Shown one piece after another: positions 24,867-33,014 of a DNA stretch of 64,000 nt; within the stretch, counting starts at the first letter, position 1; every line of letters starts with the position of its first letter. The position numbers and the translations under genes are program-made. This DNA comes from CAYWBU01 sp942491525 (GTDB taxonomy: Bacteria; Desulfobacterota; Desulfomonilia; UBA1062), in assembly GCA_942491525.1 (NCBI GenBank), contig CALOBW010000044.1, positions 1 to 64,000 on the forward strand. The letters run 5' to 3'. The notes beneath the pieces were generated by a model. The model was not told the DNA's origin. It saw only the letters and a list, made by a program, of their open reading frames with translations, and searched no databases.

Positions 24867-25994
24867 ATGCAGAGAGTTGTCATCACTTCCATGGGCATCA
24901 TCTCCGCCCTGGGCAAGAACCCGCGCACGATTGAAGAATGCATCGCCAAAGGCGGCGTGAGCTTCCAGCAGAGAGGCGCAAATGCCGTCTGCCCGATTCA
25001 GGACTTCAACCTCAAAGAGCACACCGGCCGCCTCAAGGAGGCGCGCTACCTGCACCGCGGCGCGGCTTTTGCGGTGGCGGCAGCGTCCGAAGCCATCAAG
25101 GATTCCGGGCTCGACAACCTTGCTGATTGCGGCCTCTTTGTGGGCGGCGGGCCCAACTTTGACCTGGGGGGCGAGCTGCCCCAGATCCATGACGGCGTCA
25201 TTGACGAGGAGCAGCTGGCCGCCCTCTGGATCCTCAAATTTCTGCCCAACACCGCCGCGGCCGTGATCGCCAAACGCTGGGGCATTCACGGCGAGAACCT
25301 GACCGTCGGCACGGCCTGCGCCGCCTCCTTGAGCGCCATCGGCGAAGCCTACCGCAGAATCCGCGACGGCTATCTGAACCGAGCCCTGGCCGGCGGCGGC
25401 GACTCGCGCCTCAGCTCAGGCGGACTGCTGGCCTACAGCCGCGCCGGCGCGCTCTGGAGCGGCGACGATCCAGATTCTTACGCGCCCTTCAGCCAGGAGC
25501 GCTGCGGTTTCATCCCCGGCGAGGGCGGCGCCTGCTTCATGCTCGAGGAGTTCACGGCTGCCAAAAGCCGCGGCGCCACCATTCTAGCTGAAATCTGCGG
25601 CTTCGGCTCATCCATGGACGGTTTCAACCTGACCGCACCCGACCCGCAGGGCAGGTATGCTGAAAAAGCCGTGCGGCTTGCCATTGAGCAGGCCGGCCTG
25701 ACACCCGACGAGATCGAGCTGGTCGCGGCCCACGGCACCGGCACCGAGCTCAACGATGCCATGGAGGCCGAGCTGATCGAGCGCGTCTGCCCGCAGGCAA
25801 AAGTCACGGCGCTCAAATCCTGGACCGGCCATCTGGCGGCGGCCTGCGGCGCCATGGAGCTGGGCCTGATCCTGAGCTGCCATGAGATCCCCGGCATCCG
25901 CAAACAGCAATCGGCCGGGCCGGCCACCAACATCCTGCTGCAGAACTTCGGCTTCGGCGGCCAGAACGCCGCCCTGGTGGTCAAGCGATGCTGA
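24867..25994 (+). CDS. FabF-like 3-oxoacyl-ACP synthase of the biotin operon
   Basis: 375 aa, shorter than FabF (about 412). The Cys-His-His triad is intact: Cys151 in GTACAAS, His289 in AAHGTGTELND and His322 in KSWTGHLAA; the closing NFGFGGQNA motif is present with Gln for the usual Thr/Ser. It should condense malonyl units onto an acyl primer on the operon's ACP. To make a dicarboxylic chain it must accept a primer with a terminal carboxylate or ester, such as malonyl or glutaryl. Three bases separate it from the nitroreductase gene. Confidence 0.88.
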   Translation: MQRVVITSMGIISALGKNPRTIEECIAKGGVSFQQRGANAVCPIQDFNLKEHTGRLKEARYLHRGAAFAVAAASEAIKDSGLDNLADCGLFVGGGPNFDLGGELPQIHDGVIDEEQLAALWILKFLPNTAAAVIAKRWGIHGENLTVGTACAASLSAIGEAYRRIRDGYLNRALAGGGDSRLSSGGLLAYSRAGALWSGDDPDSYAPFSQERCGFIPGEGGACFMLEEFTAAKSRGATILAEICGFGSSMDGFNLTAPDPQGRYAEKAVRLAIEQAGLTPDEIELVAAHGTGTELNDAMEAELIERVCPQAKVTALKSWTGHLAAACGAMELGLILSCHEIPGIRKQQSAGPATNILLQNFGFGGQNAALVVKRC

Positions 25995-26368
25995 GCGGCC
26001 TCGAAACCATCACCATGCTGCAAAGCATAACCAGACTCAATGAGCATGAGCTTGTCGGCATGGCTGTGCTGCATAATGAACTGATGGCCATGGAGGCCCT
26101 GGCCCAGGCCGCCTCCCTGCATGTGCGCCAGCTGATCAACTTTGAACGCCACAGCTTCCTGCTGAGCATCAAGAGCATGGAGCTGCCAAGAGAGATCAGC
26201 GGCAGATATAAGATCCACGCCAAGCTGACGGCCCGCAGCCAGCACGCCTTCAGCTATGCGGTCACGGCCGGCGAGATCAGCGCCGAGCTGGTGATCGCCA
26301 CCAGCAGTGACTTTCCCGACAACCGAGACCACTACAGGGAGCTGATCAGATGCTTAAAGAACGCCTGA
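25988..26368 (+). CDS. Second small hotdog-fold protein, with the catalytic Glu but no His
   Basis: 126 aa, overlapping the ketosynthase gene by 7 bp and bioF by 19 bp. The helix ELMAMEALAQAASL corresponds to the FabZ segment that carries the catalytic Glu (Glu36), and the strands FLLSIKSMEL and ISAELVIA fit the hotdog sheet. The preceding HFPG motif of FabZ is absent; only LVGMAVLHN is found there. It is therefore complementary to the protein at 22949-23227, which has the His but no Glu. Inference: the two form a heterodimeric dehydratase. I do not recognise a closer family. Confidence 0.7.
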   Translation: MLSGLETITMLQSITRLNEHELVGMAVLHNELMAMEALAQAASLHVRQLINFERHSFLLSIKSMELPREISGRYKIHAKLTARSQHAFSYAVTAGEISAELVIATSSDFPDNRDHYRELIRCLKNA

Positions 26369-27480
26369 AGCTGAGACTGAAGCAGCAACGCGAATCCGGT
26401 CTCTACCGCAACCCGCCCCAGATCGATGAGCGCAGCGGAGCCCACATCACCATCAAGGGCCGCAAAATGCTCAACCTGGCCTCCAACGACTACCTGGGCC
26501 TGGGCGACTCAGAGGAGCTGCGCGCGATAACGGCGCGCAACTTTGGCAAATTTGGCTCCTCCAGCTCATCCTCGCGCCTGGTCAGCGGCAACCACAAGCT
26601 TATCAAAGAGGCCGAGGAGAGTTTTGCCGAGTACTTCGGCTTTGAGAGCTGCCTCTTCTTCCCCTCGGGCTACCAGGCCAACCTGGCCCTGATCAGCACC
26701 CTCTTCGAGGCCGATGACAGCCTGATCTTCGACAAGCATGTGCATGCCAGTATGGTGGCCGGCCTGCGCCTGAGTCCGGCCAGGATTGCCGGCTACCGCC
26801 ACAACTCGCTGAGCCATCTGGAGCGCCGCCTGCAAAGTGCCGCCGGCCCTAAATGCGTCATCAGCGAGTCCCTCTTCAGCATGGACGGCGACACCCTTGA
26901 CGTTGAGGCCCTGCAGCAGCTCAAGGCCAACTATGGCTTCGGCTGCATCATCGACGAGGCCCACGCCTTCGGCGCCCTGGGTCACCAGGGCCGCGGCCTG
27001 GCAGCAAGTTTAAGCGACATCAGCGTCGGCACCCTGGGCAAGGCCTTCGGCCTCTTCGGGGCCTTCATCCTGCTGCCGCAGGTGACACGCGAATACCTGC
27101 TCAACTTCGCCTCGGCCCAGATCTACACCACAACACTGCCAGCCGCCCAGGCCGCCAGCGCTTCTCAGGTTCTGCAGATCATCAAAGAGGCCGACGACAG
27201 ACGCGATCAATTGAAGCAGAACAGCAACTATCTGAAGGAGCTACTAAGCCAGAGAGAGATCCCCTGGCGCGGCGAAGAGCATATCATCGCCATCGAGATC
27301 GGCGACGAGGAGCTGGCCGTCAAAACAACCCAGCAGCTATTTGAGGAGGGCATCTTCTGCTTTGCGGCGCGCTACCCGACCGTGCCGCAAAACAGGGCCA
27401 TCCTGCGCCTCAGCCTGACCTCCGAGCATACGCACAACGATTTAGAACTATTTGTGGAGAAACTATGGACATCTTTATAG
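26350..27480 (+). CDS. bioF: 8-Amino-7-oxononanoate synthase
   Basis: 376 aa. PLP-dependent condensation of a pimeloyl thioester with alanine, the first step of ring assembly. Fold-type I landmarks: LNLASNDYLGLG near residue 40, the EESLFSMDGD-type segment (ISESLFSMDGD), the DEAHAFG Asp, and the PLP Lys in TLGKAFGLFGAF. The first codons overlap the hotdog gene by 19 bp, and bioD overlaps its end by 16 bp. In this context the donor is more probably pimeloyl-ACP than free pimeloyl-CoA. Confidence 0.94.
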   Translation: MLKERLKLRLKQQRESGLYRNPPQIDERSGAHITIKGRKMLNLASNDYLGLGDSEELRAITARNFGKFGSSSSSSRLVSGNHKLIKEAEESFAEYFGFESCLFFPSGYQANLALISTLFEADDSLIFDKHVHASMVAGLRLSPARIAGYRHNSLSHLERRLQSAAGPKCVISESLFSMDGDTLDVEALQQLKANYGFGCIIDEAHAFGALGHQGRGLAASLSDISVGTLGKAFGLFGAFILLPQVTREYLLNFASAQIYTTTLPAAQAASASQVLQIIKEADDRRDQLKQNSNYLKELLSQREIPWRGEEHIIAIEIGDEELAVKTTQQLFEEGIFCFAARYPTVPQNRAILRLSLTSEHTHNDLELFVEKLWTSL

Positions 27481-28139
27481 TTGGAACCGACACCGGCATC
27501 GGCAAGACCGTGCTCTCCTGGCTGCTGATGGACTACCTGCTGCGCAACGGCGAGGACGCCTTCTACCTGAAGCCCTTCCAGACCGGCTGCCGGCACGCCT
27601 ATGACAGGGACAGCGACGCCAGGTTTGTCTATCAGCATATTGACGCCCTCAAAGAGAAGAACCCGGCCGACTCCATGCTCTTCTGCCACACCAACCCCAA
27701 GGCGCCCCTCTTTGCGGCCCGCGACGACGGCGACGAGATCGACATCCAGCGCTTCTACCGCCACCTTGAACAGCTCAGAAGCAGGCATGAGCGGCTGGTG
27801 ATCGAGGCCGCCGGCGGGCTGCTGGTGCCGGTCAGCAAGGAGGCCATGGTCATCGACCTGATCGAGGAGAGCGGCGCGCGCCCGCTGCTGGCGGCCCGCG
27901 CCGGCCTGGGCACCATCAACCACACCCTGCTGAGCATCGAGGCCCTGCGCGCGCGCAACCTGGAGCCGCTCGCTGTCGTCTTCATCAACAACGCAGCCAC
28001 CGATCAGGCGATGGTGCTCGAGAACATGCAGGCCGTGCAGATGGCCAGCGACATCCAGGTGACCGGGGTCATAGAAGAGATTGATGATTTCTCAACACCA
28101 CAGCTCCGCTACGACCCCATGCTGGCTTCAATTATATGA
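27465..28139 (+). CDS. bioD: Dethiobiotin synthetase
   Basis: 224 aa. ATP-dependent carboxylation of 7,8-diaminopelargonate. P-loop GTDTGIGKT (residues 7-15), LKPFQTGC with the substrate Lys, and VIEAAGGLLVPV. Last gene of the operon; its end overlaps the convergent SDR gene by 12 bp. The aminotransferase BioA, which should act between BioF and BioD, is not in this operon or elsewhere in the window. Confidence 0.94.
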   Translation: MDIFIVGTDTGIGKTVLSWLLMDYLLRNGEDAFYLKPFQTGCRHAYDRDSDARFVYQHIDALKEKNPADSMLFCHTNPKAPLFAARDDGDEIDIQRFYRHLEQLRSRHERLVIEAAGGLLVPVSKEAMVIDLIEESGARPLLAARAGLGTINHTLLSIEALRARNLEPLAVVFINNAATDQAMVLENMQAVQMASDIQVTGVIEEIDDFSTPQLRYDPMLASII

Positions 28140-29165
28140 AGCCAGCAGACCGTTGCGCATGGCCTGCAGCGGCCCCGCCTTCTTGATCAGGCCGCGCTCA
28201 TCAAAGCAGGCCAGCTGATCACGGATTGAGATCTCATGCGGCCTGAAGCGCATGCCCAGCTCTTTGCAGGCCTTGCGGTTGGATACCTGCAGGGAGCTGC
28301 GCAGAATATTCATCGAACCGCGCGTGAAGACCGGCTCCTTGCCGGCGGCGGCATAGAACTTCTCAACGAACCAGGCCAGGTTGTACATAAGATCAACCGG
28401 AATCACCAAACGCGGCTGGGCCACGCCGGTAATATTGGCCAGCATCTGCATCAGACGGTGGGTGCTGAGGTGGCCGGCAGAGCAGAGGTAGTTCTCGCCG
28501 GTTCCACCGACTTCGGCGGCCCTCAAAATTGCCTGGGCCACATCGCGCACATCGACAAACTCAAAGCTGCCGGTCACATAGGCCGGCAGACGACCATTGG
28601 CATAGTCCAGGAACATGCTGCCCATGGCCGACGGCATGACATCGTTGGGCCCGATAATCGAGACCGGCGAGATGATGGAGGCATCCAGTCCATAGGACCT
28701 GACCGCATCCATCACGACCAGGGCGCCCTCGGCCTTGGTGCGGCCGTAGTCGATCATGGCATGCTCGGGCCGGAAGCCCAGGGTCTCATCAACCACAGCG
28801 CCCGAAAAATCATTGCCGATGGCCTCAATCGAGCTGAGATGAACCAGCTTCCTGACGCCGCACTTCAGGCAGGCCTGAACAACATTGCGCACGCCATCTA
28901 CATTGACCGCATAGAGCTTTTCATAGCAGCCGGGAATAATTGAGATCTGGGCGGCACAGTGCAGCACGGCATCGGCGCCGCTGAATGCCCGTTCGAGGCT
29001 CTCCGGCTTGAGAACATTGCCAGAGATGCGTTCAACTTTGAACCGGTCAAGCGAGGAGGCGTCCTCACCATCATAGACCAGAACCCTGACCTGGTGACCG
29101 CCATTCAGAAGAGCGGGGATAAGATTACTGCCCAAATGTCCGGTAGCGCCTGTTACAACTATCAT
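28128..29165 (-). CDS. NAD(P)-dependent epimerase/reductase, extended SDR
   Basis: 345 aa from the ATG preceded by AAGGAG; a frame 15 codons longer lacks a ribosome-binding site. Nucleotide motif TGATGHLGSNL at the N-terminus, catalytic Ser in VHLSSIEAIG and YGRTK (Tyr/Lys). It resembles dihydroflavonol-reductase-like and 3-beta-hydroxysteroid-dehydrogenase-like proteins, which reduce or epimerise alcohols on sugars, lipids or terpenoids. The substrate is not readable. It stands alone, convergent with bioD. Confidence 0.82.
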   Translation of the reverse strand: MIVVTGATGHLGSNLIPALLNGGHQVRVLVYDGEDASSLDRFKVERISGNVLKPESLERAFSGADAVLHCAAQISIIPGCYEKLYAVNVDGVRNVVQACLKCGVRKLVHLSSIEAIGNDFSGAVVDETLGFRPEHAMIDYGRTKAEGALVVMDAVRSYGLDASIISPVSIIGPNDVMPSAMGSMFLDYANGRLPAYVTGSFEFVDVRDVAQAILRAAEVGGTGENYLCSAGHLSTHRLMQMLANITGVAQPRLVIPVDLMYNLAWFVEKFYAAAGKEPVFTRGSMNILRSSLQVSNRKACKELGMRFRPHEISIRDQLACFDERGLIKKAGPLQAMRNGLLASYN

Positions 29166-29428
29166 AATGATCTCCTTGATGTTTGTGAAATTAAGTTTCA
29201 GCGCGGACACAAGGTGGTACTTCAGCTATAGCCGAACAGTATAGCTGAATTTTTAGAATTTACAAGAAAAACCAAACCTAATTATTTAAGAAAGTCATTT
29301 ATTAAAATGAACGACACAGATTCTGCCGCCCCTTACCTCCGTAAAAATGACGCTAAAGCAGTCATTAGATCGATATAAATCTCGATCATAATAACGAATA
29401 ATAATTCCGATATTTTTTTGACCTTAAA

Positions 29429-29447
29429 ATTTGAATCGAATTCAAAT
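29429..29447. promoter_or_regulatory. Palindrome, candidate operator
   Basis: ATTTGAAT-CGA-ATTCAAAT, 8-bp perfect arms, about 130 bp upstream of the promoter. The regulator is unknown. Confidence 0.4.
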
Positions 29448-29572
29448 GAATAACTTGCATTTTAAGAACAGGGTTCACTTTCACTATTTTACTCAATGAA
29501 CCGGTTCTAGTTTTCTAAATGCGCCTCCAACGTGAACGCTTTAATGGTAATTTATTCTATAATTTCAGATAC

Positions 29573-29601
29573 TTGACAAGTATAAATTCACAGTGTAGAT
29601 A
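29573..29601 (+). promoter_or_regulatory. Promoter of the FAD/Fe-S operon
   Basis: TTGACA (29573-29578), 17 bp, TAGATA (29596-29601), with TG two bases before the -10 box. The start near 29608 leaves a leader of about 80 nt. Confidence 0.45.
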
Positions 29602-29690
29602 GTTAGCCGGATCCGACGGACATTATTAAGGCATTATTTCAGCTAATATTAAGGAGCGCTCCAGAAGGAATTTCAACCTTGGAGGAATAT

Positions 29691-31292
29691 ATGGAAAAGT
29701 CTACACGAGAAGGCTTAGTAAAAGCTCTGGCGAAAATCGTCGGCGAAAAACATGTCTGCGGCAACGACGTTACCCGCTGGACATATGCCATTGAAGATTT
29801 CGGGGGATCCTTCTTCCATCCGACATCTGAAAAGTATGGCGCACCGGACCTGGTGGCGGTTCCCCACACCACCGCAGAGGTGTCCGCGATCGTCAAACTG
29901 GCCAACAAAAAGGGTGTTCCCATAATTGCCCGCGGCGGCGGCCATGACATGACCGGCGCAGCCACCCCCCTAAAATCAAAGGGCGGCATCATTCTGGATA
30001 CAACATCAATGAACAAAGTGCTCGACATCCAGGACGGCATGAATGCCGTGCGCTTCCAACCCGGCATCCGCTGGGGCGACATCGAGCACCAGCTCAACAA
30101 GCGCGGCCTGACCCTCGGCGTACTGGGCCCCCACGGCCTGCATGGCGGCACCCTGGGTGCCGGCGTCGGTCACAACTGCTTTTCGATCAACGCCCCCAAG
30201 TATGGCTGGCCCAGCGAAAATGTGCTCAGCCTGCAGGTAGTCCTGCCCAACGGCGACGTGATCGAAACCGGTTCGCTGGCCAACACCAGCATCACCGACT
30301 GGTACTTCCGCTACTGCAACGGGCCCGACATGACCGGCATGTTCCTGGGCGCCGGCGGCGCATTCGGCGTCATCACCGAGATCTGCATGAAGACCTACCC
30401 CCAGCCAACCATGTCATCCACCCTCTGCTACACCTTCGACCAGATCGACAACCTGCTGGAGTTTGTGCACCACATCGGCTGGAACAAATGGGTGACCGAG
30501 CTCTGGAGTATGGCCTTCATCGGCCTGCACCCATCCATGCAGAAGATGTTCAAATCGCTGCTGGGCGAAAAAGATGTGGTTGCCCTGACCATTGACGGTA
30601 ACAACAAGGATGTTTTCAACGCACAAAAGAAGGCGGTCCACAAAACCGCCAAGGAGCTGGGCGGCCAGCTGGTACCGATCGAGGGCATGATGAAGGCCAT
30701 CGGCGGCAGCGTCATCGACAAGGTTGAGTTTGGCGGCGGCGCTCTCTATGCCGACACCATGGGCCCCAACGGCAGCTGCACCTGTTCAATTACCACCGTG
30801 CTCAACTGGAAAAATGTTGTGCGCGAGGGCCGCAAGATTCTGGATTCCAACCAGGACGCCCTAACCGGCAGCCTGCCCCTGATGGGCGCCGACAAGTTCT
30901 TCATCTTCCCGCTCATATTAGGCGGCGGCAACTCCTGCCAGAGCGTCTTTTCCCATCCAGTAGACTTCGGTTGCTACGGCTTCGAAGGCACCAAGGCCGC
31001 CGACAAGCCCCTGACCGGTCAGGATGACGAGCAGGCGCGCACCAACACCCGGCGCGCCCAGGAGCTCTACCGCGACATGTGGGAGTCCTATCTGGAGAAC
31101 AAGGTGGCCCCCTACCGCCTGGGCAAGGAGCAGCCCGGACTGATCCGGCGCCTTAAGCCCGAGTACTACAATTTCATGCGCACCATCAAGGCCGCCCTGG
31201 ACCCCAACAACATCATGAATCCCGGCGTCATCGGCCTGGGCGTCAGCAAAGAGGAGGCCAAGGGCCTGAGAGGAGGCACCAATGAAGCTTGA
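29691..31292 (+). CDS. FAD-linked oxidase, GlcD/vanillyl-alcohol-oxidase superfamily
   Basis: 533 aa from ATG with GGAGG 5 bases upstream. The PCMH-type FAD domain is clear (VAVPHTTAEVSAIVKLANKKG; IIARGGGHDMTGAA; GPHGLHGGTLGAGVGHNCFS), followed by a substrate/cap domain and the C-terminal DPNNIMNPGVIG. It oxidises a 2-hydroxy acid, phenol or similar substrate and passes electrons to the Fe-S protein encoded next (11-bp overlap). The substrate cannot be named; lactate, glycolate and cresol-type compounds are possibilities. Confidence 0.85.
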   Translation: MEKSTREGLVKALAKIVGEKHVCGNDVTRWTYAIEDFGGSFFHPTSEKYGAPDLVAVPHTTAEVSAIVKLANKKGVPIIARGGGHDMTGAATPLKSKGGIILDTTSMNKVLDIQDGMNAVRFQPGIRWGDIEHQLNKRGLTLGVLGPHGLHGGTLGAGVGHNCFSINAPKYGWPSENVLSLQVVLPNGDVIETGSLANTSITDWYFRYCNGPDMTGMFLGAGGAFGVITEICMKTYPQPTMSSTLCYTFDQIDNLLEFVHHIGWNKWVTELWSMAFIGLHPSMQKMFKSLLGEKDVVALTIDGNNKDVFNAQKKAVHKTAKELGGQLVPIEGMMKAIGGSVIDKVEFGGGALYADTMGPNGSCTCSITTVLNWKNVVREGRKILDSNQDALTGSLPLMGADKFFIFPLILGGGNSCQSVFSHPVDFGCYGFEGTKAADKPLTGQDDEQARTNTRRAQELYRDMWESYLENKVAPYRLGKEQPGLIRRLKPEYYNFMRTIKAALDPNNIMNPGVIGLGVSKEEAKGLRGGTNEA

Positions 31293-32517
31293 AAACCATA
31301 AAGAGCAGGCCTGGATGTGCACCCACTGCTCCATGTGTTCGGAGATGGTCTGCGACCAGGCCGGCTACCACAAGGTCTGCCCGGTCTACCAGGTCAAGGA
31401 GTTTGAGAACTACACGGCCCGCGGCCACAACACCATGGCCCTCTACCTGCTGGAGGGATCGCTGAAATACAGCCAGGACGTGGCCGACGTGGCCTTTGCC
31501 TGCACAACCTGCGGCATCTGCGAGTCTGTCTGCAAACCGGCCGGCAACATCATGGCAGCCATGGGCGGACACGGCCTGCTCTCAATTTTTGATGATGCCT
31601 GCAAGCCGCTGGGCATCGAGATGAACCCGATCCAGTCCGTCGCACTGCTCGAGGCCATGCGCGCCGACTGCGTCGATCGCGATCTCTACCCCGCAGGCCT
31701 CAAGACCGTGGCCGACAACATCATCAAGAGCGGCAACCGCTACGGTCTGGAAGTACCCAAGCGCCACCAGTGGGCCGCCGACCTGAACATCCCCCGCCAG
31801 GGCTCCCGCGCGCTCTTCGTGGGCGACGCCGCGGCCTACAAGGCCCCCGAGATCGCCCGGGCCGCCGCCAAGATCTTCAGCAAGGCCGGCATCAATATCT
31901 GCATCCTTGACGATGAGATCAACAGCGGCGCCCTGATGTTCCGCACCGGCAATCTCAAGCTGGCCGAGGCCAGCGCCCGGGCCAACATCGAAAGTTTCAA
32001 AGAGCAAGGCATTAGCGAAATCATCACCCTCTCGGCCGATGACTACATGACCATCGCCAAAGACTGGCCGCGCATCTACGGCGAGCAGCCCTTCAAGGTG
32101 CGCCACATCAGCAGCGTGCTGGCCGAGGTGATCGACCGCCTGCCGCTGACCAGGAGCATCAACATCAGCGCCACCTACGAGGACCCCTGCCATCTGGGCC
32201 GCGGCATGAACATCTACCAGGACCCCCGCGACGTCCTCAGGGCGATCCCCGGCGTGCGCTTCAGCGAGATGTATCCGACCGCCCATGCGGCCTGGTGCTG
32301 CGGCAACTGCGGCGGGGTGCCCGAAACAGACCGCGAACTGGCCCTGCAGCTGGGGGACCGCAAACTGGAACTGGCCGACAGGGCCAGCGCCAACTGTATC
32401 GTCAGCGCCTGCCCCGAAGTCAAGCTGCACCTCAACGAGGTCATCAAACACTTTAACCGCAAACTCTTCACGACCAAAGACCTTACCGAACTGGTCGCCG
32501 AAGCCATGGGGAACTGA
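31282..32517 (+). CDS. Fe-S oxidoreductase with CCG domains (GlcF/HdrD-like)
   Basis: 411 aa. The N-terminus carries [4Fe-4S] motifs (CTHCSMC...CPVYQ and CTTCGICESVCKP), then a CCG domain with DPCHLGRG and WCCGNCGG and a late CPE. AGGAGG precedes the ATG, which lies inside the FAD gene. Known role of such subunits: electron transfer from a FAD oxidase to quinone or another acceptor. Together with the FAD gene it forms a two-subunit dehydrogenase. Confidence 0.88.
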   Translation: MKLENHKEQAWMCTHCSMCSEMVCDQAGYHKVCPVYQVKEFENYTARGHNTMALYLLEGSLKYSQDVADVAFACTTCGICESVCKPAGNIMAAMGGHGLLSIFDDACKPLGIEMNPIQSVALLEAMRADCVDRDLYPAGLKTVADNIIKSGNRYGLEVPKRHQWAADLNIPRQGSRALFVGDAAAYKAPEIARAAAKIFSKAGINICILDDEINSGALMFRTGNLKLAEASARANIESFKEQGISEIITLSADDYMTIAKDWPRIYGEQPFKVRHISSVLAEVIDRLPLTRSINISATYEDPCHLGRGMNIYQDPRDVLRAIPGVRFSEMYPTAHAAWCCGNCGGVPETDRELALQLGDRKLELADRASANCIVSACPEVKLHLNEVIKHFNRKLFTTKDLTELVAEAMGN

Positions 32518-32519
32518 GC

Positions 32520-32909
32520 ATGAGAGAAAATAAGCTGGATTTTATCGACGTAATCGAGGCCCTGAACAAGAGCGACCTCTCACCGCTGGTGGTGCCGGCC
32601 CTCAGACTGATCGACCCCATCTGCATGGCGATACCCCAGGGCGCCATCAAGGAGTATCTGAGCAGCGCCAAGCCGCGCGCAGGCCAGTTTGATCTGCTCT
32701 ACAAGTTTGGCCACCTGCTGCCCGGTGCAATCACCATCATCGGCAGGATTGCCCAGATCAAGGCCATCACCATTCCCTTTGCCATCTTTGCCACGCTTGC
32801 AGGCAGCATCCTGAAGCTGATCCAACCCCTACTTAATGTCGCACTGCCCGTTGGTGCCGCCATTATTAGAAACATCTCCAAACCTGTTGCAATGTTATTA
32901 AATAAGTGA
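32520..32909 (+). CDS. Small hydrophobic protein of the FAD/Fe-S operon, unknown
   Basis: 129 aa, 2 bp after the Fe-S gene. An N-terminal soluble part of about 60 residues is followed by two or three hydrophobic helices (FGHLLPGAITIIGRI; ITIPFAIFATLAGSIL; LLNVALPVGAAII). No known motif. The position suggests a membrane anchor or quinone-side subunit for the FAD/Fe-S enzyme. A strong terminator follows. Confidence 0.7.
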   Translation: MRENKLDFIDVIEALNKSDLSPLVVPALRLIDPICMAIPQGAIKEYLSSAKPRAGQFDLLYKFGHLLPGAITIIGRIAQIKAITIPFAIFATLAGSILKLIQPLLNVALPVGAAIIRNISKPVAMLLNK

Positions 32910-32948
32910 TCTGCAATTCCCCAAATTGTTTCAGATCACACCCTCTCT

Positions 32949-32973
32949 GGGAGCCGCAAGGCTCCCTTTTTTT
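32949..32973 (+). terminator. Rho-independent terminator of the FAD/Fe-S operon
   Basis: GGGAGCC, loop GCAA, GGCTCCC, then seven T. The next promoter starts a few bases on. Confidence 0.92.
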
Positions 32974-32979
32974 ATCAAT

Positions 32980-33007
32980 TTGCCTTCAGAGAGCAGCCCT
33001 CTAATAT
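32980..33007 (+). promoter_or_regulatory. Promoter of the DAHP synthase gene, leaderless
   Basis: TTGCCT (32980-32985), 16 bp, TAATAT (33002-33007), then 7 bases to the ATG at 33015. No Shine-Dalgarno sequence is present. Confidence 0.5.
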
Positions 33008-33014
33008 GTAGAAC

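Larger units (their letters stand above)
29166..29690. other. AT-rich intergenic region upstream of the FAD/Fe-S operon
   Basis: About 525 bp without a gene that I can support. The content is a palindrome at 29429-29447, a promoter at 29573-29601, a long leader of about 80 nt and many A/T tracts. It is far more AT-rich than the flanking genes. Confidence 0.6.
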
